Assembly (NCBI GenBank): GCA_021787255.1
Contig: JAJYMD010000315.1
Span: 1 to 7,427, forward strand
Direction: 5' to 3'
Origin: Actinomycetes bacterium
GTDB taxonomy: Bacteria > Actinomycetota > Acidimicrobiia > Acidimicrobiales > RAAP-2
DNA: 7,427 nt
How positions within the stretch are numbered: the first letter of the stretch is position 1; each line of letters opens with the position of its first letter. Shown piece after piece: positions 1-7,427 of the stretch. The translations under genes and the position numbers were made by a program. The notes under the pieces are model-generated. The model did not search any database, was not told where the DNA came from, and saw only the letters and a program-made list of their open reading frames with translations.

Positions 1-1756
<1,756 letters not shown>

Positions 1757-1758
<2 letters not shown>

Positions 1759-1763
1759 GAGGA
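1757..1763 (+). promoter_or_regulatory. Ribosome binding site at the kdpB/kdpC junction
   Basis: GAGAGGA overlaps the kdpB stop codon. It lies 8 nt before GTG 1772, the normal distance, but only 1 nt before the in-frame TTG 1765 and 64 nt before GTG 1828. The best site is therefore set for a GTG that is not in the kdpC frame. This makes TTG 1765 an unlikely start and suggests that kdpC is translated by coupling from the short leader frame. Confidence 0.6.
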
Positions 1764-1771
1764 TTTGCGCC

Positions 1772-1831
1772 GTGAGCAGGCCATTGCGAGCAGGCCAGCA
1801 TCAGCAGACCATCGTGAGCAGGGCATCGTGA
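1772..1831 (+). CDS. Possible 19-codon leader peptide upstream of kdpC
   Basis: GTG 1772 is well placed behind the GAGAGGA site and opens a 19-residue frame made almost wholly of the 14-bp repeat. It begins MSRPLRAGQ and ends at TGA 1829-1831, which overlaps the likely kdpC start codon GTG 1828 as GTGA. This 4-base overlap is the standard arrangement for translational coupling. The peptide has no recognisable domain. It may be a by-product of repeat expansion rather than a selected gene; only the frame and the overlap are directly seen. Confidence 0.3.
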   Translation: MSRPLRAGQHQQTIVSRAS

Positions 1832-1841
1832 GCAGGGCATT
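1772..1841 (+). repeat. Five-unit 14-bp tandem repeat over the kdpC start
   Basis: Five consecutive 14-bp units start at 1772, 1786, 1800, 1814 and 1828, with consensus GTGAGCAGGSCATY. Units 1, 4 and 5 are nearly identical: 4 and 5 differ only at the last base, and 1 and 5 differ at one position. Units 2 and 3 are more diverged. Units 1, 4 and 5 each begin with GTG, and each unit carries an AGCAGG-like, weakly Shine-Dalgarno-like core for the unit after it. Since 14 is not divisible by 3, each unit shifts the frame. The array looks like slipped-strand duplication of the original kdpC start. Confidence 0.8.
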
Positions 1842-2415
1842 GTTGCACCTCCGGCGCGCCGTGAGCGCGATCGTCGTCTTCACGGCGGTCTTCGGCTTCG
1901 CCTACGTGCTGGTGGGGACCGGCGTCGCGCAACTCTTCTTCCGCCACCAGGCCGACGGCTCGCTCACGAAGAACGGCTCGACGCTGATCGGCCAGAACTG
2001 GAACGGCTACTCCACCACGAAGATCCTCGACCCGCAGTGGTTCCACGGGCGCCCCGATGCGGACGACCCGCTCGTCGCGACAGGAAGGCGGGGCGAATCG
2101 GGCGCCACCAACCTGGGCCCGCGATCGGAGGCGCTGGTGAAGGAGGTGCACGCGCTCGTGGTCGCGTGGCACGCGGTGGGTGTCGACCCGACGACGGACC
2201 TCGTGACGACGTCGGGGAGCGGCCTCACACCTGATATCACCCCGGCGGACGCGATCGCGCAGATCCCAATGGTGGCGAAGGCGACGGGAGTCTCTGCGTC
2301 GCGGCTGCGCAGGCTCATCCGCCAGGAGACCCACGGCGCCCAGCTCGGGTTCCTCGGTTCGCCGTACATCGTGGTCCTTCGGCTGAACGAGGCGCTCGCG
2401 CACCTGCGGCGCTGA
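1828..2415 (+). CDS. kdpC: KdpC, accessory subunit of the K+ pump KdpFABC
   Basis: KdpC is the single-span subunit that assembles with KdpB and KdpA and is thought to aid ATP binding by KdpB. From GTG 1828 it has 195 residues, close to the usual 190. One N-terminal membrane helix lies near 11-33 and the rest is extracytoplasmic. Family motifs are clear: STLIGQNW near 51-58, WFHGRPDA near 71-78, GATNLGP near 92-98, the signature TTSGSGLTPDITPADA near 127-142, and a C-terminal SPYIVVLRLNEAL. TTG 1765 is in frame 21 codons earlier, but it lacks a properly spaced ribosome binding site and its extra residues encode only the 14-bp repeat, so GTG 1828 is preferred. It is in an operon with kdpB and converges on kdpE. 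The identity is firm; the exact start is not. Confidence 0.95.
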   Translation: MSRALLHLRRAVSAIVVFTAVFGFAYVLVGTGVAQLFFRHQADGSLTKNGSTLIGQNWNGYSTTKILDPQWFHGRPDADDPLVATGRRGESGATNLGPRSEALVKEVHALVVAWHAVGVDPTTDLVTTSGSGLTPDITPADAIAQIPMVAKATGVSASRLRRLIRQETHGAQLGFLGSPYIVVLRLNEALAHLRR

Positions 2416-2443
2416 GCGTCGCAGGCCGCGCCGATCACCTGGC

Positions 2444-2463
2444 GAGCTGCCGACCGGCAGTGC

Positions 2464-2465
<2 letters not shown>
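2444..2465. terminator. Hairpin between convergent kdpC and kdpE
   Basis: Inverted repeat CTGCC-GACC-GGCAG at 2447-2460. An alternative fold pairs GAGC (2444-2447) with GCTC (2462-2465) around TGCC/GGCA with a 2-nt bulge. It sits in the 48-bp gap between the two convergent stop codons and just touches the kdpE stop. There is no T-tract on either strand, so intrinsic termination is doubtful; a bidirectional GC-hairpin terminator or 3'-end stabiliser is possible. Confidence 0.35.
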
Positions 2466-3141
<676 letters not shown>

Positions 3142-3144
3142 CCC

Positions 3145-4635
3145 TCACCCCTCTGCCGGGACATCGGCCGCAGGGAGCGTGACGACGAAGCGGGCGCCAC
3201 CTCCAGGGGCGTCCTCGACGCGCACGGTCTGCCCGTGCGCGTCGACGAAGGCCTTCGCGATCGCGAGCCCGAGCCCCGCGCGGCCCTGCGCGCCGGGCCG
3301 GCTGAACATGGTGAAGACGCGCTCGCGCTCGGAGGGCGGTACGCCCGGACCCTGGTCGCTCACCGACAGCGCGACGACGCCGCCACCGGCCTCGGCCGAG
3401 ACGCGGACCTGGCTGCCGTCGGGTGAGTGGCGGGCCGCGTTGTCGAGCAGGTTGGCGAGCACCTGCTCCATGAGCACCACGTCCACGTCGACCGGGGGGA
3501 GGTCGTCGGGCAGGTCGAGGCTCACCTGTGTGGGCGCGACCGCGCTCGCGCGCACGCCTCCCTCCACGACGTCGGAGACCGGGGTGATCGCCCGGCGCAG
3601 CTCGAGGGTGCCCGACTGGATCCGCGTCATGTCGAGCAGGTTGGCGACGAGCCGGTCGAGCGCGTCGGAGCGCTCCTCGATCAGCGCGAGCAGCTCCTCT
3701 CGGTCGCGCTCGGTCAACGTGCCCTGGCCGTCTGCCCGGCGCAACGCGCTGACCGCGGTCTTCACGGAGGCGAGCGGGGTCCGCAGGTCGTGGGAGACCG
3801 CCCCCATGAGCGCAGCGCGCAGCGCGTCGACCTGCTCGAGCAGCTCGGTCCGCATCGCCTGCTCTCGAAGCTGGCTCGCCTCCAGGGCGAGCGCGGCTTG
3901 GTTCGCGTAGGTCCGCGCCAGCTCCAGCTCGCGGCGCCCGAGAGCTGTCCCTGTCAACCCGACCAGACCGACCGGGCGCCCGTGAGCGACGAGCGCGATC
4001 CACACGGCGCCGTCGGCCTGCTTGCTCGGGTGGTCCGAGGCCGTGTGGGGCCGCAGGCGCTCGGCCCGCCCAGCAGCAGGCGCGAGCGCCGTGACGTCGC
4101 CGGCGGGCGGGCGTCCGGCGGTCGCGGCGACCGTCAGACGGCGGTCGTCCTCTGGGTCGGGGACGAGCACGGCCACCCAGCGCGCGCCGAACGACTGGTG
4201 CAGCGAGCCGGCGATCACGCCGAGCACGCCAGTCACCGGCTGGTCTTCGATGAGGAGGTCGGAGAGCTCGTAGAGCCGGCGAGCCGCGTCCGCGTCCCGC
4301 CGCGCGTCGAGCCGCGCGCGCTGGAGGAAGGCGACCACCCTCGCCACGATGAGCACGACGACCGCGTAGACCGCGAGCGCGGCCCAGTTCTGGGCGGCCC
4401 CCACCGTCAAGGTGCCGTAGGGGGGGAGGAAGAGGGCGTCGTAGGCGACGAAGCCGGCGGCCATGGCGAGGACGCCGCTCGCCAGGCCCCCCACCGCGAC
4501 CCCTGCGACGACCGGGACCACGAGCACCAGGGCCGGGGTCGCGAGCGAGAGATGCGCCCGGACCGGGAGCATCGCGCCGCAAAGGACGCCGATCCCGGCG
4601 AACGCCAGGAGCGCGCCGAGCATCCACCGCTTCAC
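3145..4635 (-). CDS. kdpD: C-terminal half of KdpD as a stand-alone membrane histidine kinase
   Basis: From GTG 4635 it has 496 residues, matching KdpD from its membrane domain to its end. DUF4118 with four helices (about 5-24, 30-50, 51-70, 84-104) includes the typical HLSLATPALV and FLPPYGTLTV. An Arg-rich stretch after helix 4 (R106, R108, R112, R113, R119, R120) resembles the cluster tied to signalling in E. coli KdpD. A GAF-like domain spans about 121-255. HisKA has phosphoacceptor His282 in SHDLRTPL. HATPase_c has N-box LLDNAARHSP (near 396-405), DQGPGVP (427-433), FTMFSR and GLGLAIAK (454-461). The kinase core looks intact. The N-terminal KdpD and Usp domains are absent and are encoded divergently from 4814. 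The frame stays open to 4866, but those residues are antisense to kdpD-N and resemble nothing. GTG 4635 follows GAGAGG with a rather long 12-nt spacing; no other start codon lies between. It is cotranscribed with kdpE. Confidence 0.93.
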   Translation of the reverse strand: MKRWMLGALLAFAGIGVLCGAMLPVRAHLSLATPALVLVVPVVAGVAVGGLASGVLAMAAGFVAYDALFLPPYGTLTVGAAQNWAALAVYAVVVLIVARVVAFLQRARLDARRDADAARRLYELSDLLIEDQPVTGVLGVIAGSLHQSFGARWVAVLVPDPEDDRRLTVAATAGRPPAGDVTALAPAAGRAERLRPHTASDHPSKQADGAVWIALVAHGRPVGLVGLTGTALGRRELELARTYANQAALALEASQLREQAMRTELLEQVDALRAALMGAVSHDLRTPLASVKTAVSALRRADGQGTLTERDREELLALIEERSDALDRLVANLLDMTRIQSGTLELRRAITPVSDVVEGGVRASAVAPTQVSLDLPDDLPPVDVDVVLMEQVLANLLDNAARHSPDGSQVRVSAEAGGGVVALSVSDQGPGVPPSERERVFTMFSRPGAQGRAGLGLAIAKAFVDAHGQTVRVEDAPGGGARFVVTLPAADVPAEG

Positions 4636-4648
4636 CGCGCCGAACGAC

Positions 4649-4664
4649 CTCTCTTCCGCGAGAG
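4649..4664 (-). promoter_or_regulatory. Hairpin that would mask the kdpD-C ribosome binding site
   Basis: In the kdpD-C leader, CTCTC and GAGAG can pair around a 6-nt loop (GCGGAA). The 3' arm is the GAGAGG used as the putative ribosome binding site for GTG 4635. Pairing would hide it and could lower or regulate kinase synthesis. The stem is only 5 bp, so this may be chance. Confidence 0.3.
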
Positions 4665-4757
4665 CTTTCGCAGGGAAGTGTAGGAGCGACGCGCGCCGCG
4701 ACGGATGCGCGCGCCGGTCCTTCGGTGTGTGTGGCGCAAGGTCGCGAGGTGGGTGCT

Positions 4758-4769
4758 GCACCGTGGTGC
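4758..4769. promoter_or_regulatory. Interrupted palindrome, candidate operator
   Basis: GCACC-GT-GGTGC has perfect 5-bp arms, 45 bp before the chosen kdpD-N start and about 125 bp before kdpD-C. The position suits a regulator of the divergent pair. It does not resemble the T-rich E. coli KdpE box, and no second copy was noticed. Regulator unknown. Confidence 0.2.
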
Positions 4770-4813
4770 CTGCATTGGACGTCCGCCATGATGGAGGCGT
4801 GCAGGAACCCGCC

Positions 4814-6001
4814 GTGGTCGACGAAGAGGCGGCGCAGGCGGTTCGACCCGCCGGGCGGTTCCGCATCTACCTCGGTGCCGCCGCCGGGGTCGGCAAGACG
4901 GTGGCCATGCTCGACGAGGGGTGGCGCCGTCACGAACGCGGCGCGGACGTCGTGATCGGCTTCGTCGAGACCCACGGCAGACCGAGGACCGCCGAGAAGA
5001 TCCGCGACCTCGAGGTCGTCCCGCGCAAGGCGGTCCAGTACCGCGGGGCGACCTTCTACGAGATGGATCTCGACGCGGTCCTGCGGCGACGTCCGGAGGT
5101 CGCGCTCGTCGACGAGCTCGCCCACACGAACGTGCCCGGCTCCGGTCCGCACGCGAAGCGCTGGGAGGACGTCCTCGATCTCCTGGACGCGGGGATCGCG
5201 GTGATCAGCACCGTCAACATCCAGCACCTGGAGAGCCTCGCGGACGCGGTGGAGATGATCACCGGCGTGCGGATCCGAGAGCGGGTGCCCGACTGGGTCG
5301 TGCGACGCGCGGACCAGCTGGAGCTCATCGACTCGTCCGCGGACCAGCTCCGCCGCCGGATGCTCCACGGGAACATCTACCCCCCGGACCAGGTGCCTGC
5401 CGCGCTCAACGGCTTCTTCCGGACCGAGAACCTGGTCGCGCTGCGCGAGCTCGCGCTGCGCTTCGTGGCCGACGAGACCGAAGAAGAGCTGCTCCGGTTC
5501 CTCGAGAGCCACCGTCCCGAAGGGGTGTGGGACACGGCCGAGCGGATCCTCGTGGCGGTGACGAGCGCGCCGGGGAGCGACGCGGTGGTACGGCGCGCGG
5601 CGCGGATGGCGCAGCGGACGAAAGGCGAACTGGTCGTCCTCCACGTGAGGGACCCCGAGCACGAAGGCGAAGCAGAAAAGAGGGCGCTCGCCGCCCTCCA
5701 GGAGCTCGCGGCCGGTGTCGGCGCCAGATGGCTCGAGGTCGACGGGGACGATCCTGCGGACGCGATGGTGAAGGTCGCCGCGGACAACCAGGTCACCCAG
5801 ATCGTCGTGGGCGCGACCCGGCGGAGCCGATGGGACGAGCTTACGCGTGGCTCGGTCGTCCGCAAGGTGCTGCGCGCCGCGGCAGAACGCGGGATCGACG
5901 TGCACGTGATCGCGCGCCGCCGGACGCGCCCACCGGCGACGGACGACGGCTGGGCCGTCGGCGCAGGAGAGGGAGCAGGAGAGGCAGAGGAGCGCCCCTG
6001 A
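4814..6001 (+). CDS. kdpD: N-terminal half of KdpD (KdpD sensor domain + Usp) as a separate soluble protein
   Basis: This soluble protein of 395 residues corresponds to the cytoplasmic input region of KdpD. KdpD domain, about 15-225: Walker A-like GAAAGVGKT (21-29), FVETHGRP (50-57), Walker B-like ALVDELAHTNVPGS with Asp100/Glu101, VNIQHLESL and the long helical segment ending near MLHGNIYP. Usp domain, about 242-370: RILVAVTS at its start and the KdpD-type GATRRSRWDELTRGSV near its end. It ends in a Gly/Ala/Glu-rich tail. There is no membrane segment, HisKA or HATPase. The S. aureus c-di-AMP motif (SxS followed by FTAxY) is not seen. GTG 4814 has CAGGAA 6 nt upstream; GTG 4799 is in frame, but its GGAGG is only 1 nt away. 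Earlier in-frame GTG 4766 and TTG 4775 lack a ribosome binding site. It diverges from kdpD-C and its stop overlaps the next start by 1 base. Such a fragment could signal in trans to the kinase half or KdpE. Confidence 0.92.
   Translation: MVDEEAAQAVRPAGRFRIYLGAAAGVGKTVAMLDEGWRRHERGADVVIGFVETHGRPRTAEKIRDLEVVPRKAVQYRGATFYEMDLDAVLRRRPEVALVDELAHTNVPGSGPHAKRWEDVLDLLDAGIAVISTVNIQHLESLADAVEMITGVRIRERVPDWVVRRADQLELIDSSADQLRRRMLHGNIYPPDQVPAALNGFFRTENLVALRELALRFVADETEEELLRFLESHRPEGVWDTAERILVAVTSAPGSDAVVRRAARMAQRTKGELVVLHVRDPEHEGEAEKRALAALQELAAGVGARWLEVDGDDPADAMVKVAADNQVTQIVVGATRRSRWDELTRGSVVRKVLRAAAERGIDVHVIARRRTRPPATDDGWAVGAGEGAGEAEERP
5986..5992 (+). promoter_or_regulatory. Ribosome binding site of the acyl-CoA dehydrogenase gene
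   Basis: AGAGGAG lies 8 nt before ATG 6001, inside the purine-rich 3' end of kdpD-N that encodes its Gly/Glu-rich tail. It fixes the dehydrogenase start at 6001, although that frame is open much further upstream. Confidence 0.7.
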
Positions 6002-7284
6002 TGACGCCGGACTCAAGGCAACCCGCGCGGACCCAGTTCCCGACCCCACCTTGTGCGGACGTCGATATCGCAGAAGGGGTCGCGCAACGGGACGCAGAAG
6101 GGATGGTCGACCGGCTCGTCGACGAGCTCCTCGCCACGTACCCGCCGGCCTCCACGGCTCCCGAGGCGTTCCTCGGCGCGCAGTTCGACCGGGGGCTCGC
6201 ATGGGTGCACTACCCGAGAGGCCAGGGTGGCCTGGGGCTGCCTGCCCCGCTCCACCAGCGGGTGGTCGCTCGGCTGTGCGAGGCCGGTGCGCCGTCTGCG
6301 TCATTGCGCAACCTCATCGGGCACGGCATGGTCGCACCGGCGCTCCTGGTGCACGGCACGAGGCTGCAGCAGGAGCGGTACCTGCGGCCGCTCTTCACGG
6401 GTGAAGAGATCTGGTGCCAGCTGTTCAGCGAGCCGGGCGCGGGCTCGGACCTGGCAAGCCTCGCCACGAGAGCCGAGCGCGTCGGCGAGGAGTGGGTGCT
6501 GAACGGGCAGAAGGTCTGGACCACGGCCGCGCATCTGGCCAGCTTCGGCATGCTGCTCGCTCGCACGGACCCCGACGTGCCGAAGCACGCGGGGATCACC
6601 TGCTTCCTGGTGGACATGCACGCGCCCGGAGTCGAAGTCCGACCGCTCTACCAGATCACCGGAGAGGCCGAGTTCAACGAGGTGTTCTTCAGCGACGTCC
6701 GCGTGCCCGACGGCGCACGGCTGGGCGGCGTGGGGGATGGGTGGCACGTCGCGATCACCACGCTCATGCACGAGCGGGTGGCCATCGGAGGCGGCGTGGC
6801 CGAGCGAGGCAGCGGGCTCATCGCCGAGGCTGTCCGCCTGTGGCGCGCCCGCTGGGCGGAGGATCGCTCGCCGCACGCGCTCGTGCTACGCGACCGGCTC
6901 GTGCAGCGATGGGTGGCCCACGAGGTCGCCCGGCTCACGAACCTGCGCGCGTTGGACCATCGCCGCATCGGGACGCCCGGCCCCGAGGGATCGATCGCGA
7001 AGCTCGTGTACGCCGAAGACGCCAAGCGCACCATGGAGCTGTGCGTCGACCTGTTGGGCGCCGACGGGATGCTCTATGTCTCCGACTATCCGCGCGTGCG
7101 GCCCTCGGAGCTCGCGTTCGGTGCATCGGACCCGAGGAGGCTGTTCCTCAGGACGCGGGCGAGCTCCATCGAGGGGGGCACGTCGGAGGTCATGCGCAAC
7201 ATCCTCGGCGAGCGGGTGCTGGGTCTCCCGGGCGAGCCGAGGACCGACCGCGAGCCGCCGTGGAGGGACGTGGCGCGCAGCTGA
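6001..7284 (+). CDS. Acyl-CoA dehydrogenase, FadE-like
   Basis: This FAD enzyme, 427 residues long, removes hydrogens from C2-C3 of an acyl-CoA and passes electrons to ETF; the substrate cannot be told from sequence. The helical N-terminal domain spans about 30-130, after a roughly 25-residue variable extension. FAD/substrate motifs are QLFSEPGAGSDLASL (140-154) and NGQKVWTT (168-175), followed by the beta domain ending near VFFSDVRVPDGA. The C-terminal domain has TTLMHERVAIGGG and closes with IEGGTSEVMRNILGERVLG, the usual end of actinobacterial FadE proteins. The residue just before GTS is Gly, where medium-chain enzymes have the catalytic Glu; Glu258 in MHER is the likely base, as in isovaleryl- and long-chain acyl-CoA dehydrogenases. 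ATG 6001 overlaps the kdpD-N stop (TGATG), so the genes are coupled. It converges on nadC with a 14-bp gap. Confidence 0.95.
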   Translation: MTPDSRQPARTQFPTPPCADVDIAEGVAQRDAEGMVDRLVDELLATYPPASTAPEAFLGAQFDRGLAWVHYPRGQGGLGLPAPLHQRVVARLCEAGAPSASLRNLIGHGMVAPALLVHGTRLQQERYLRPLFTGEEIWCQLFSEPGAGSDLASLATRAERVGEEWVLNGQKVWTTAAHLASFGMLLARTDPDVPKHAGITCFLVDMHAPGVEVRPLYQITGEAEFNEVFFSDVRVPDGARLGGVGDGWHVAITTLMHERVAIGGGVAERGSGLIAEAVRLWRARWAEDRSPHALVLRDRLVQRWVAHEVARLTNLRALDHRRIGTPGPEGSIAKLVYAEDAKRTMELCVDLLGADGMLYVSDYPRVRPSELAFGASDPRRLFLRTRASSIEGGTSEVMRNILGERVLGLPGEPRTDREPPWRDVARS

Positions 7285-7298
7285 GCAGGTCGCCCGGC

Positions 7299-7427
7299 TC
7301 ACCGAGGGGAGAGGTCCAGCCCGAAGTCGAGCGCGGGCGCCGAATGCGTCAGCGCGCCGAACGAGATCACGTCGGCGCCGGCCGCGGCGAACGCGGGCGC
7401 GGTCTGATCGCTGAGGCCTCCCGAGAC
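7299..7427 (-). CDS. nadC: NadC, quinolinate phosphoribosyltransferase (C-terminal end only)
   Basis: The last 42 codons of nadC read from the right edge leftwards to TGA at 7299-7301. NadC makes nicotinate mononucleotide from quinolinate and PRPP in de novo NAD synthesis. The visible part holds the C-terminal signature: VSGGLS, a short helix, then [19 protein letters not shown] and a final LDLS. This is the phosphate-binding end of the barrel followed by the family's closing strand. Phe replaces the more common Val in SVGALTHS. The start and catalytic body are outside the window. It faces the acyl-CoA dehydrogenase tail to tail, and no terminator hairpin is evident in the 14-bp gap. Confidence 0.9.
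   Translation of the reverse strand, partial: VSGGLSDQTAPAFAAAGADVISFGALTHSAPALDFGLDLSPR

Larger units (their letters stand above)
4636..4813. promoter_or_regulatory. Divergent control region between kdpD-C and kdpD-N
   Basis: This 178-bp spacer separates the two halves of kdpD and should hold promoters for both directions. On the minus strand TACACT (4677-4682) fits an actinobacterial -10 element and would give a leader of about 35 nt, though no good -35 is seen. On the plus strand no convincing -10 element was found before kdpD-N. The palindrome GCACC-GT-GGTGC at 4758-4769 is a possible operator. A short TG run lies near 4724-4731. Only sequence patterns support these sites. Confidence 0.4.

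Noticed and set aside
1765..1827. TTG 1765 as the kdpC start
   Set aside because: It is only 1 nt from the GAGAGGA site, and the 21 added residues are translated repeat. GTG 1828 gives the normal family length.
4636..4866. N-terminal extension of kdpD-C to the ATG at 4866
   Set aside because: The extra 77 residues overlap the start of kdpD-N on the other strand, lack a ribosome binding site and show no KdpD or Usp similarity. Family alignment starts at the first membrane helix.
4921..6000. Upstream in-frame extension of the acyl-CoA dehydrogenase
   Set aside because: This part is a shifted frame of kdpD-N, Arg/Gly-rich and domain-free. ATG 6001 has a strong, well-spaced ribosome binding site.

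Overview
The window is very GC-rich (about 70% by eye) and almost fully coding. Its genes use GTG starts, stop/start overlaps and strongly G/C third positions. Together with the protein types (a KdpB/KdpC pair, a KdpDE pair, a FadE-like acyl-CoA dehydrogenase), this suggests a high-GC actinobacterium. A deeper lineage such as Acidimicrobiia or Thermoleophilia is possible, but the sequence alone does not settle the class. No tRNA, rRNA, CRISPR, insertion sequence or phage gene is visible.

Layout, left to right: kdpB (3' 585 codons, +) and kdpC (+) encode the catalytic and accessory subunits of the high-affinity K+ pump KdpFABC; kdpA would lie upstream. They converge on kdpE (-) and a short membrane sensor kinase, kdpD-C (-). 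A 178-bp divergent spacer follows. Then comes a second kdpD-derived gene, kdpD-N (+), whose stop overlaps the start of an acyl-CoA dehydrogenase gene (+). That gene converges on the 3' end of nadC (-), which runs off the right edge.

The most notable feature is that KdpD is split. In most bacteria KdpD is one protein of about 890 residues: cytoplasmic KdpD domain, Usp domain, four-helix DUF4118, GAF, HisKA, HATPase. Here the first two domains (about 395 aa) and the last four (about 496 aa) are separate genes on opposite strands with adjacent 5' ends. Their lengths add up to about 891 aa, and no module is missing or duplicated. The input half would have to act in trans, or with a different output. 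It is translationally coupled to a fatty-acid oxidation enzyme rather than to kdpE.

A second oddity is at the kdpB/kdpC junction. Five exactly phased 14-bp repeat units, three of which begin with GTG, lie over the kdpC start. The best ribosome binding site serves the first GTG, which is out of frame and opens a 19-codon leader ending in a GTGA overlap with the likely kdpC start. Because 14 is not a multiple of 3, any change in repeat number changes the reading frame.

The likely working unit is a K+-limitation response: the kinase half phosphorylates KdpE, which controls kdpFABC. The soluble KdpD-N/Usp protein may modulate that signalling. The acyl-CoA dehydrogenase and NadC are metabolic neighbours with no obvious functional tie to K+ uptake.
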